This document shows, in pieces, positions 1 to 10,620 of a DNA stretch of 64,000 bases. Under the pieces are notes generated by a model. The model made no database searches, had not been told where the DNA came from, and saw only the letters and a list, made by a program, of their open reading frames with translations. Each line of letters opens with the position of its first letter. The first letter of the stretch is position 1. Origin of the DNA: Zoroaster sp. YZ-2022. Taxonomy: Eukaryota; Echinodermata; Asteroidea; Forcipulatida; Zoroasteridae. Location of the stretch: contig CM055819.1 of assembly GCA_029582265.1 (NCBI GenBank), positions 10,837,087 through 10,901,086 of the forward strand, given 5' to 3'. A program made the translations under genes and the position numbers.

Positions 1-46
1 GGATTTGACTGAACATTTACATGACTATTACAACCCAGATGATATG
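1..46 (+). CDS. CECR2-like DDT/WHIM protein, partial exon at window edge
   Basis: The window opens inside an exon read in frame from base 2 (DLTEHLHDYYNPDDM) that ends at a good donor, ATG|GTAAGA. It ends in phase 0, and the next recognisable exon (2249) starts in phase 0. In the CECR2 family a short acidic helical stretch of this kind precedes the WHIM-type strand found in the next exon. The fragment is too short to identify alone; the call rests on its neighbours. The 5' part of the gene lies outside the window. Confidence 0.55.
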
Positions 47-2248
47 GTAAGACAAATATCTGGTAGGGCTGACTATATTCAATTTAGTCAATATAGTCAG
101 CCATGATATTGTCAATATACAATATTATCCTCTCACTACACATATTTTTTACTTACATGGCAAAAATGTATGTAGCTAACATTAACCCTTGTATATATGC
201 AGTCTCCAAAATGCTGCAAAAAAAACCTGCTACATCTGTAAGTACACTGCGCTTTTTGTATGCATGCCTCAAAATATTGCATACTGTACACAAGAATGGT
301 ACATGGATACCCCAAAATGCCCCTGGGTATGGGACAAAAACAAAGTGTTCTGACCTTCACACAGTATGTGTATACCCCAAGTTACTGCACTGGTTTATTT
401 CAAGTTAGCCTTGCAATGAAACAAAGCAGGTGGCTGCTTCAGTTTACCTCATCTCTCTGAAGAGCCTTGGGCTATGCCATTAATCTTTAGATAAGAAAGT
501 GCGTTCCGCAATATGTCCCAGTTGAGACATTTTGAAGTATGGGTCCACTTTGTAAAGAACAACACTGATAATAGGAGGGTTTTAAACGACATTGGACACA
601 GAAATACATGTATGAACTACTTTCACATGCAAGTACATGTACATGTACATGTATTACAGAAAAGTTGTATAGATAATAAACAGTGCTGAAAATGGTCCAA
701 ATTTCAAATGAATCACTTCAAAATGAGCTGATCAGTACTTTGGTTTTTGCTGGTCGGTATGACATACATTATGTTGTTTATGTGCGACCGCATGCATGTG
801 AAGCTTGCTAAAAGCTAGTGCGTAGTGTGGTACCTGATGAATGTGGCATGTTGCACACATGTACATTATATCATGGAGGGGGAGATGAAAGCCAGATCTT
901 ATTTTGCCTCTGCTTTCAGAATATACCACTCAAAAAGGACTGGCCACATGTCTTTAGATCCTCTCAATTTATGATTAAAATTGTTACATATTTTATGTCT
1001 ACAGTCATTGACTGTTTTACTTATTGTGCAAACGTAGTCTGCAATCTTTTTATTTTGTTAAGTAAAGTGATTTATTTTTTGGCAATTCTCAGCCAACTTT
1101 TTGATTGACACCCCCTCATAATGTAGCCCATGATGCCCTCTTTCAATTGACCATTTTCATAATGGTATGGTCCTGGAAACCTGTGTGGTGCTGCCGTGAT
1201 ATTGAACTTTTTAGCTCTTCACGGAGCCGTAACTTCGTTAATATTACCATGTAATGACTTGAAATTTGGAGACAAATTATAACATAACAATTGCCTTAAA
1301 CAAACTCCGGCAATATTTTAGTTAAGAAGGGCGATATTTATTTTATATTGCCGATATTTTTGGAATATCGTCAGTATGGCGATATTTCGATATATCTTCA
1401 AAAACTTCACCGATTTAGCTGATAATTTTTTGAATATCATATCGTTATGATATTATCTTGATATTGTCTAGGCCTACTATCTGGCCTATCAATCAAACAC
1501 CATGGAGTGACCAATTGGGATACATTCTACCTGATAACTTCTGTTTTCCACCATTTGTCCACATCAAGTTTGAAGAAAGCCATTATGTTCTTTCCTCATC
1601 ATCAGTGTGATAACGTTAAGAATGAAGTTGAATTTGACTACATGTACAGCCAAAGGCGAGGTCCTTATGACCCGTGACTATGCACAAAACCGGTCATTAT
1701 ACTGTGGTAAAGACCAAACATCAAACTTTTATTCCCATTCATAAATGTCTGTATCACTTGCGTTTTTAAAATGTAAAAGAATTGCAATTTTTGTTGAATA
1801 AAGTCAGATACATGTAGAAATGGTCAAATTCACGTTTTGGGGAAACACAAAATATTTTCAAAGAACATGAGTAAGTGTGATGCAAAACAATCTTCCTCAC
1901 TCTGATTGATTGGTTCAATTACTCGACGCATGCCGACTAAATAGAACAGCTGATGTATACGTGCTGCTTTGGTTTTGATAAGCCATGTCTTTACCATTTG
2001 TTAATACACCCCCACGTGATTACGTTTTGTCCAATCAGATTGTCTAAACTGTCTTGGGCATACATGTACATGTATCATACTATCCATGCATTTACATGTA
2101 CATGTATATAGCACTCGTAAAGAGAAACATGTATCACAATGCTGTAATGTCAAAAGTCATAAATGTCTATGCCATTGAGCATTAAAGTCTTATTCATTCT
2201 TGTGAACAATCCACTAATTAATCTGTATTGCTTGTGTTTAATTTCCAG
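47..2248 (+). other. Intron, AT-rich, with one dispersed repeat
   Basis: No coding exon is seen here. It holds an (ACATGT)n stretch near 632-651, an AT-rich run of GATATTT-like words at 1320-1470, and one copy of a dispersed repeat at 1674-2060. The intron ends at the acceptor TTTCCAG before 2249. Confidence 0.5.
1674..2060 (+). repeat. Dispersed repeat family A, copy 1
   Basis: About 390 bp that reappear in the same orientation at 26067-26390. Shared words include ATGCACAAAAC, CAAACTTTTATTCCCATTCA, AAGAACATGAGT, GATAAGCCATGTCTT and CACGTGATTACGTTTTGT. No coding potential or clear terminal inverted repeats are seen, so the class is unknown. Confidence 0.7.
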
Positions 2249-2303
2249 CGATATCTGTCTGTTGGTCAGGATGCTCTGAATAATCAATACTGGTATTTTA
2301 ATG
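2249..2303 (+). CDS. CECR2-like DDT/WHIM protein, exon (WHIM strand)
   Basis: This 55 bp exon lies between acceptor TTTCCAG and donor G|GTGAGT and encodes RYLSVGQDALNNQYWYFN. The pattern G-x-D-x(4)-YWYF is the conserved strand of DDT/WHIM chromatin-remodelling subunits (CECR2, RSF1 and BAZ types) that follows the DDT helices. It enters in phase 0 and leaves in phase 1, matching both neighbours. The YWYF form, together with the next exon, resembles CECR2 more than RSF1 or BAZ; this judgement is from memory of the families. Confidence 0.72.
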
Positions 2304-2930
2304 GTGAGTTAATTACTGTATCTAATGCTCACTATTTTCTTAATTTACTAAATCATGATTAATAAATTACTAAATCATGATTAATAAGTAAAGTAAAGTG
2401 CCTTGCTTGTGTGCACAAGTGCCTGTATCATCACCCTGGCTTGGCCTCAACATTGAGAATACAGTTCTGCTTCAACTACTGCTTCAACTACTTGGTTAAT
2501 AACAGTGTAGCACCCATTTAATGTACATGTAATGTATGGCATTTTGTCATTAAATATACTGTACAATGTACATGTATGTGGCTACTCATCAAATTAAAAA
2601 TATGTTTGCTTTAGATTCATCAATGTATATGAGTACATAATTGAATCAAGTGTTTAATCTGTGACATTAATATACATGCTGTTAAATAAATTAACCTTTC
2701 ACTGTTTGCAACTTATCCAAGCCTTAAGACAACTTGTAAAAGATGACAACACATGGGGCATACATTTACATATGAATTGTACACAATGTGCCTTTTACAT
2801 GAGCACGTCATCTTGTACCTTTGTATCTTTTACACATGTCTAAGATTAATTGTAGACAAATACATTGCTGGTGGTCTTCATCGATCAAAATAAACGTACA
2901 CGTATGCATTTGTATACGTGATGCATATTG

Positions 2931-3273
2931 GAGTGTCGTGGCCGAGCGGTCTAGCTTACCGGACTCAAGTTCTGGTGTTAGCAGCAGAATGTGGGTTTAA
3001 AACCCGGCCGTGACACTTGTGTCCTTGAGCAAGACACTTAACCATAATTGCTTCTCTCCACCCAGGGGTTAAATGGATACCTGTGAGGGCAGAGTTGGTT
3101 GATTAGCCCTATATGCGCTGTAATGGCAGCAATTGAGCTGTATACTCCCCAGGGAGCTGAGATGGTTTCAGGAATGATTTATGAGCCTTATGAGCCTTAT
3201 GAGCAGGGGTAATAATATAATGCGCCTTGAGCACCACTCAGTTGGTGGATACGTGTGCTATATAAGTCCACAC

Positions 3274-3303
<30 letters not shown>
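2931..3303 (+). mobile_element. tRNA-derived SINE, full copy 1
   Basis: The head resembles a tRNA with pol III box A (GTGGCCGAGCGGTCTAG) and a decayed box B (GGGTTTAAAACCC). The body contains TGTCCTTGAGCAAGACACTT and TGAGCACCACTCAGTTGGTG, and the 3' end is an (ATT)n tail. Copies recur at 49924-50191 (+, internally shorter) and 52879-53224 (minus). It sits in the intron between 2303 and 3749. Confidence 0.85.
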
Positions 3304-3304
<1 letters not shown>

Positions 3305-3339
3305 TGCTTGTCAACAAAAGTACACTCACAGCTAATGTA

Positions 3340-3630
3340 CACAATGTATATGGGTCATTCCACCAGGTTGGGACAAGCTTTGTGACATGGTGTCCTTGTT
3401 ACGTAGGTAGATGTACCATTCATTATCCTTATTATGAGTACACATTCTCAGTTGTTCTTCAAAGTAGAATTAAATAAATCTCTGTGCCTTGAATAGGAAT
3501 TTACAATAATGTTAATTAGGAGTCATAATAAATGATAATAAATGATACATTTACCTACATAACAAGGGACACCTATCACAAAGCTTGCCCCAACCTGGTG
3601 GAATGACCCATATTTTACATTGGCCTTTTC
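3340..3630. mobile_element. Palindromic MITE with about 90 bp inverted arms
   Basis: The left arm has ATGGGTCATTCCACCAGGTT then ACAAGCTTTGTGACA and TGTCCTTGTTACGTAGGTA. The right arm is its reverse complement (AACCTGGTGGAATGACCCAT near 3592-3611), with a short AT-rich centre at about 3430-3530. It is a non-coding foldback element in an intron. The target duplication is not clear. Confidence 0.75.
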
Positions 3631-3748
3631 CCTTTGTCTTAGATGTAGGGTTTATTGTGACATTGTTAAATGTGCTGTCATTATTTATGAATGTTGATAC
3701 ATGTAGGTCAGTTATTAATCACTTGTAGTATGATTGTATTTGATACAG

Positions 3749-3936
3749 ATTTGAGATTATATAAGGATCAAGTAACTCCCAAGAAAGGCAAGACAGCTTG
3801 GCAGTGTATATGTACATGTTTAGAAGAGTGGCAAGCATTTCTTAAGAGTATATGTAAGAGTCAACACCCAGATGAGATAACTTTGTATCATTATCTTCAT
3901 GATGAAGTAATGCCAATTATCCAGGGATCATTGGAG
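3749..3936 (+). CDS. CECR2-like DDT/WHIM protein, exon (WHIM2-type region)
   Basis: This exon runs from GATACAG|AT to GAG|GTAAGC. With the split Asp codon it encodes DLRLYKDQVTPKKGKTAWQC and continues with a CTCLEEWQAFL core, then LYHYLHDEVMPII. CECR2 proteins carry the same order: an (R/L)xYK(E/D)D strand, a short basic linker, a Trp followed by Cys-x-T-x-EEW, and an LYxxLxxxxLPxI helix. CECR2 partners ISWI ATPases (SMARCA1/SMARCA5) in nuclear chromatin remodelling. Phase 1 in and phase 0 out fit both neighbours. This is the strongest exon for the family call; RSF1-type is the alternative. Confidence 0.75.
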
Positions 3937-4058
3937 GTAAGCTGACAAAATATAGCATTCAAATTGTTTGGCTAAAATAAACAATATTTCAAGAATTGGT
4001 GCCTTTTGTTTGTCCATCAGTAATAATCATTCCTTTTTATTCCTGTTTTATGTTTAAA

Positions 4059-4260
4059 GGGACAATATTGTAACGATCAAGAGGGCATGGAATCGGAGTG
4101 CTGGTTTTAGATGAATTCATTGACTGAAAATAATAACCCACATGATACGGTCATATTGCCATTGCTGCCGCATAAATTAGCCAGTTAAATTTTAGTCACT
4201 GTTTTGATATTAAACTAGGACACTGATTGAAAGTCTGCTGTGATCGTGACGATATTGTCT
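4059..4260 (+). mobile_element. Short TIR element family B, copy 1
   Basis: About 200 bp that starts GGGACAATATTGTAACGATC and ends with the matching inverted GATCGTGACGATATTGTCTC. A diverged copy in the same orientation lies at 39328-39536 and shares AGGGCATGGAATC, GCATAAAT and GAAAGTCTGCT. It is non-coding, with no clear target duplication. Confidence 0.7.
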
Positions 4261-4355
4261 CTTCATGCTTAATTAGGACTGTGCCTCCAATGTGTTCATG
4301 TTGCATTGTATTTGCTACATTGTTTGTAGGGAAGTAAATGTAACATTGAATTAAA

Positions 4356-6013
4356 TTAGGGGCATATTCAATATTGACTGTCAGTGGACTGGACGCAGAG
4401 TCAGCGGATTTTGTTGAACAAAAGACTGCCTTAGTTACCGACTAGCCGGCCGGCCTAACTGCACGAGTTATGTGTCAGTGGTATGAATTTCAATAGCTTC
4501 TTTCATATGCTAATCGCAACCTGTCCGCTGAGCGCGCAGACACCGCTGCGTCAGTGAACCCCCCGCAACTGTAGATTTGGTTCAGTGGACTTGTTTTTAT
4601 AAATTGGCGGCCAGCTAACACATACAACGGATTTATCACATTAGTTTTTAATCATTCACGGAAAGATACCGATATCATGTTTTTAATGAAGAATTGTCCG
4701 GATCAGTTTTATCTCGTTAATTACGAGTTATTTGTTGGCATTTCAAAGAAGTTTTATATATGCCATATATATATATGGTAATTTTAGTTAATCACTTTCG
4801 AATGATCGCCAAGGTAACTTCGATCATTATTTAGCTCAATGAAATAAGGAACGATAATTTTCAGCTCACGCAAGGATGCCTAGATGATCAGGCAATTGTT
4901 ATTTTTTCCTATGAAACGATGTCCATATAATATAGCCTCCCCCACAATTGTGATCTTAATAATCATTGTTTGACTAAACAAACTGGTTTCCTAGCCAGCG
5001 TTTAATACTGTGTTTTTGGACATAAATGCTCTACATTATTTCTGCAGTGTTAACATTACCTGCATGACAGAACCCCTGCACCATATGTAGGTGTCATTGC
5101 TGATCCATTAATACATTCACATCATGTGCTTAAGTTTTCATATTTACAGTGTAGTTTATTAAACCAACAATTTGTTTTTTATTCAGTAAAATATGTTTTA
5201 AATATTTGTTAAATTATATTTTGATTGTTAGCCACTATCATTAAAACCTTTGATATGCCTGGAGAATATTAAATTCATTCCAACGAGAATGATTGACAGC
5301 TCTGCTGTTAATTTATGCAGAGTTCATAAACCATCAAAAGGATTCTTGCTGGAACCCGCCATACCAGAATTGTTGAGGAAAATAATGTGATAATGACACT
5401 GAAGATATCTGTGGACAGAACTTATGTAGAAAAACAGTTTAAAATGAAGACAGGAATAAAGAGTACAACACAGTTCTTTGTAACAGTTTAGCATCATAAA
5501 TGTAAGTAGTGCTAGCGAACTTAAGTAATCTAGGAACAAACACAGATGCAATCTGGGGAAAAATGCAGATCGCGGGCAAGAAACATTATTATGGTTTCGG
5601 CAAGTGGCTGCCAATCATCCAGGACATTTGAAGCCCAAAAACCACCGATAATCAGGAAAAGAAAATAGGGTCGATTTGGCGAATATACATGTATTGTACA
5701 TGTAATGGCTGTCGAATGAACGAAAATAATAACTGAAGTTGATCAAACTTTTTGCGTGCACGCTCAAGTAAACCTCAACAAAAGCATCAATGGAGTCCGC
5801 TGAGTACGCAGATGAATAAATTGGAAGTCAGAAGTCTTGAATATTCATCACCTAACAAAGTGCCTGAGCTGGGCCAGCCTCATTAACTTGGCTAGGCATG
5901 AGTGCACTCAGTACGTTCTGTCAGACTGTCCGACTGTCCAACCCTTAGCAACACAGACAGTCCGCTGAGAGTCTGCTGGATTTACGCAGAGTCAATATTG
6001 AATACGTCCCTTA
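4356..6013. mobile_element. 1.65 kb non-autonomous DNA element with TTA target duplications
   Basis: The terminal inverted repeats are GGGGCATATTCAATATTGAC at 4359 and its imperfect inverse ending GAATACGTCCC at 6010. Both ends are flanked by TTA (4356-4358 and 6011-6013). Subterminal words of the type AGTCCGCTGAG recur near both ends. A TWA duplication with G-rich tips is the PIF/Harbinger habit. There is no transposase inside, so this is a large MITE. Confidence 0.72.
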
Positions 6014-7438
6014 ATATGCACATTTGGAAAATATATTCATTTCCACTTACTGGTTTTCAAGAAAGATATCATAAAACAAACAATAGGTGATCACGAATAA
6101 CAATAACTGTTACAGTAACATACAGTACAGTAGCAATCAGTGTTTCTCTATTAGATGGAATAATTTGCCAGGATGATTGATACTTTGTAAACTACTACAC
6201 CTGTAATTCCTTGATTTGATAACCTGGTTATTACCAATGTTGTACAATCTCTTTAACCAACAGATATATAATACATGTACAGTAGATAGGTGTACATGTA
6301 CATGTATGTGAAACGTGAAAATCAATGTGAACAAAGTCTTTTGGTTGAGTATGGTTTGAACCCATGGCTGAGATTACTTGTACAAACACCAGTGCTTCTC
6401 TGAAAAGATCCATTATACCATTATGGCAATACATTAGTAAAATAAATAGACAGGCAAAGAATTACATTCTTCAAACCTTACAGGTAAAAAAGTACAACAC
6501 ATTGTAGTAATTACCCTTTGTTAATCTAAATGAGAAATAAATAATATTGAATATAACCAGACAAGTCCAATGTTTGGTTTCAGGTCCTCTGTAATTAGTT
6601 ATAGACTTGTTCCGTCATAGATTATTCAAATGATGTCATGTCAATCATCTATTTGAGAATGCACCGAGTATTAAAACATAAGAAAATAAAGAGCTGATAT
6701 GCCTTGGTTCATTACAAGATTATTTGTGAAATATTTTATTAACTATTATCTTTGAAATACCTCTTTTCTAAAGAAGTATCCATGAGTAAACGTACCAAGA
6801 ATGAAACTATGGGTGTGAAAGTATATGCATAAATGCAAATGGATAATATCAGAAGTCTATTACCTACATTGTACATGTACATGAATTGTGCCACTCGTGT
6901 ACTAACCAAGTCCAAGGCACAGTACACCAAGAACAATTGATTTGGCCAATTCATGACGTATTGTTTCACAGACTGACACGCAAGGTCTCAAAAAGAAGCA
7001 GTGCAGTCTGGGAGACTTACCCAGCGCGTGAGAGAACGGTATCTCGCACACACACCTTAGTGTTAAGTACGTTCTCCCCACAGCTGGTAGCTCTCCCACG
7101 TCTAGTCTAAGATTTTACATCTAAATTATATCAATTTTAATGTCTAGTTCTAGAAACTAGATTCTCGTGTCAAGTGCCCTATCCCATGATGCTTTATAGC
7201 AGTCTGGGTAGGGTAACAAAACTCATAATCATGCTCCTTGTATGTGTGTACATTTGGAGTAAAATGATGTGGTACAGGATGGATTACAGCAGGCTAGCAC
7301 ACTTCATATAGTTAAAAGATTTTTGATTTACTGACTACATGATTGTCAAGAACAATCATTAATGGGAAATGTAATATAATACTACCTGGCATTAATGGTT
7401 TTATAAATGTATTCGTGTTCCATTTTTGGCAATTTTAG

Positions 7439-7516
7439 GACAAAAAACTAGAAGCTAAACAGAGAAGAAAGCGTTTGAAGCAAGCAACCAAAGAGGGCAA
7501 AGAAGCTGAAGTATTG
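7439..7516 (+). CDS. CECR2-like protein, basic/charged exon
   Basis: A 78 bp exon from acceptor TTTTAG|GAC to donor TTG|GTGAGT. It encodes 26 residues starting DKKLEAKQRRKRLKQATKEG, a highly basic and charged helix, possibly coiled coil or nuclear localising. Phase 0 on both sides fits the neighbours. A Lys/Glu-rich helix following the EEW region is usual in the CECR2 family, but this segment cannot be aligned residue by residue. Confidence 0.65.
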
Positions 7517-8435
7517 GTGAGTCATTGATGTCATGGTATCATACTACCAGGTCATGTACACTCAAATCAGATAGTTTATCTTGACATCAACTATGGTACT
7601 CGATAGCTCATACCGTGGTACTCAATATCAGTTACCACGGTCTCTTTCATTTAACTTAAATACCACATGTAAGGGTATGTTTGGGTTTAAATTCTAGAAA
7701 AAAACATTTAGGGCGTGAACATGTAATAAGTGTTAAACTATAATCAAGTCAATCATTCAATCATGCTAGTAATGTTATAAAGGAAGCAATGTGATGAAGT
7801 CATGCTAATATTAACTTGATTAGCTTTTTCAGTTTCGGAGCCAAGTCATGATTTGTGAGTGTGGTCTATTGTGTACTTTGCCTACCATCTGAAACAGGTC
7901 TATTGTGTACTTTGCCTACCATCTGAAACAGCAACAAGGCTGTATCCATGTTTTTTTGTTTTTAAGGGCACAAGAATTACACAAGAATTACCAATTTTGA
8001 TAATGTTTATGAACAGCCCATAACTTGATGTTTTAGTTTGCATATCACGTATATTAATAACCCTAACTCCCTAGGCATTGTACTAAAACAATAAAAATCC
8101 TTCAAAATCCTCCAACTGGCTTTGTTGTCTAGGGAGTTAGGGTTAACAGCCTGTATGCATGGCCATGTGATAATGCTGTATACTATGAAAACATCGCCTT
8201 TTTTTGTATTAGAGTTTTGAACTTGTATTTATAAAAACAATTGAAACAGCAACATGTAGTTGCTGTACTCTTATAAGGTTATTAAGTATGGCAACCTTAT
8301 ACTGTAGCCTTTTTGGTCTGTTGTTGTTCCCACTTAAACATTCATTGACAAACAAATACAAAAAAATCCCCAATACCCAAAATCAAGTTCAAAATAATCA
8401 ACAGGATTGTTTGATTCATATTTGTTCATGTACAG
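7517..8435 (+). other. Intron with 34 bp duplication and a MITE
   Basis: Contains a tandem duplication of a 34 bp unit beginning GGTCTATTGTGTACTTTGCC at about 7861-7928 and a TTAA-type MITE at 8057-8146. Nothing else is recognisable. Confidence 0.5.
8057..8146. mobile_element. 82 bp piggyBac-like MITE, copy 1
   Basis: Terminal inverted repeats CCCTAACTCCCTAG (from 8061) and CTAGGGAGTTAGGG (to 8142) enclose 82 bp. The right flank is TTAA; the left flank has decayed to ATAA. A second copy in opposite orientation at 28050-28131 has both TTAA flanks intact. CCCT tips with TTAA target duplications are typical of piggyBac-type elements. Confidence 0.82.
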
Positions 8436-8790
8436 AGAGAATACAGCCTGCCAAAAATAGACTACCAAGACGTTTTACGCAGAGAAAGAGAAGATATTGA
8501 AAAAATGTCGGATGAACTAACTAAACTAGCCCAGCTGGCTAATAGTGCTGACTTACAAGTGAATACACAAACCCTTCATTCACCTTCATTACCTACCATC
8601 AAAGAAGAAGGGATGATTAGGAAGAGAATAGAAGACAATGGAATCCAAGGAGATGATCTAGGAGGAAAGATGTGTATTAATATCAAATCAGATAAGACTA
8701 AAACAAGGAACAAAATGATGAAAGATAATGATGAAGATGATTCAGTATTCCTTCCTGATCATGCAGGCAATGGACCAGAGGCAAATAAAG
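8436..8790 (+). CDS. Charged linker exon joining the CECR2-like part to downstream exons
   Basis: Begins after acceptor TGTACAG with REYSLPKIDYQDVLRRERED and continues through a predicted coiled-coil/acidic stretch (EKMSDELTKLAQLAN) to a Lys/Asp-rich tail. It ends ANK+G at donor AAAG|GTAAGA, giving 118 codons plus one base (phase 1). An internal ATG at 8505 is in frame but there is no need to start there. No bromodomain, the next domain expected in vertebrate CECR2, follows in the window. The phase 1 donor fits the phase 1 acceptor of the BCL9 exon at 17282, so this may be the N-terminal linker of a combined protein or the last visible exon of a separate gene. Confidence 0.62.
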
Positions 8791-10527
8791 GTAAGACTTG
8801 CACATGATTCATAAGATATTACATCATCATCAAGACACTAGATAAGTCCAGTAACATCTTCAACATTTTTGGCAGATAGTTGCTCTAAATTTTCAAGATG
8901 AAGTTTATTGATAACCAGTTTGGACTGATTGTCCGCACTAGACAGTACCCTCATCATAAGCAATTCCCTCAGTTAAAGGATGTATGCAATTAGAATGATG
9001 TATCCATGTTCAGATCACTTGTTTACTTTTTAATCATCAATCTGTGGGTTTTGTAATTGTTTTTTTAAGCAATATTTGACGTCCAAACTGTTAACATTTG
9101 CATTTTAAGAGGAATATCAATTCCTACCTTCAGTCCCCCTGAGTTATTTTCATCTTTTATGTTTTCTTCTTGTAGCCCCTTACCAAGAGTGGCTTTTAGC
9201 CTTGTTTGGGGCGAACTTGCATAAAAAATAAAAAAAAATTAAATAAAAAGAATCATGTACACATATATGATTTCATAGCAGGATACGACTCGTATTTTAC
9301 AGTATGCAGTCTGACCGTTTGTGTGTTAATGTGTGTACGTGTACATGTAGTGTGAAAATACATCGCTCACTACATAAGGGAAGCATCATAAGTACTTTAG
9401 TCAGCACGCCGTGGTGCATCTTTGAGGGCCGCAACTCGGCACGCCCTGGCTGGCTGAGCGCGGCGCTATGTGGCGCATGGCCCAGAAGTACATAACAATG
9501 GGAACAATAGTATTGCTTAATTCCTCAGGTTGAGCAAGAATTACAAAAGATCTCGCCGGGTTGCCAGCCTGCCGCATTTCCTTCTTTCATTCTATAAACA
9601 GTTTGCGGCACACAAAGCAAATATGTATGGAACTCACTTGTAGCCAATTCGTAGCGCCGTATCAATGTTCATTCCCTTTTCAAAGATACATAAAAATATA
9701 CTTCTAGATGTAATGTATTTATTTAGTTTCTCTTACAGATGCAGGGATTATCATGGCGACCGAGGAAAATATTTAGAAGAAAATAAGAATTACAGCTAAC
9801 CCAGAATTGACCTATTTATTTAATTTTACTTTTGTAATTTAACAAAAACAGCATTTTATTTTTTGCCATTTACGATCCCATTTTTTTTACCTCCAAAAAA
9901 GTAAAATAATATATATATTTTTCTACACCGGAGACCCCCTGATCCCTTTTTTTATTTGATAAATTTGACGTAAGGCATGATATGTACTTAATGTATCCTG
10001 AAGACCCACTCCAGATCCAATATATCCATTGTATTTTTCATTACAGGCCTGGAATTTCTTCAGTCAATATGCTTGTAACATGACACCATTCTTAAGTATG
10101 TCCCTTTCTTGAATATTTCTTTTGATCTTAACGGCCCAGACAAAGTTCAGACGGACTTTTGCTACAATTAAACTGTCGATCATTCTTGATGGGTAATGAG
10201 ATTTGTATTTGTGCAAAACAACTCTGTACATGTTATAATAGTCGGCAAAATAGATACATCACACTCATTCCGTTTTTGGCATTAGCAAAGAAAAATTATA
10301 TTTATTATATAATACAGTTGTAAATTATCAGATATTTGTTAAAATTTATAAAAATATGATGTTAAAAACTACTTTGAACCAAAAATGACAATCATCGTCT
10401 TGAAAATCATTTGTTTTGTTGGTCCTGAAAAGGACCGTTTGTTTTGAAAAAAATAAAAAATAAATAACAATTATAAAATTAAAAAATCAAAAAATCATAC
10501 AATAACAAATTTTCCATAAATTTTATC

Positions 10528-10620
10528 ATCTTGGGTGCACCTTCTTCCGATGGTCATCCTGGTCTTTCTGGCTGGTGAAGACACACTTACAGTACCCGCC
10601 ACAAGTAATTCCATTTACCC
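10528..10620 (-). pseudogene. C2H2 zinc-finger C-terminus fragment of the transposon
   Basis: The minus strand reads GITCGGYCKCVFTS then QKDQDDHRKKVHPR and stop. This is a finger-like C..C...H....H arrangement closing an ORF. A related but inverted DNA segment lies near 12898-12945. It is probably the DNA-binding tail of the transposase or a second transposon protein; it is short and separated from the rest by about 2.2 kb. Confidence 0.5.

Larger units (their letters stand above)
3937..7438 (+). other. Intron with two MITEs
   Basis: A 3.5 kb intron holding a 200 bp TIR element (4059-4260) and a 1.65 kb TTA-flanked MITE (4359-6010). From 6011 to 7438 it is AT-rich and I see no exon or repeat of note. 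Confidence 0.5.
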
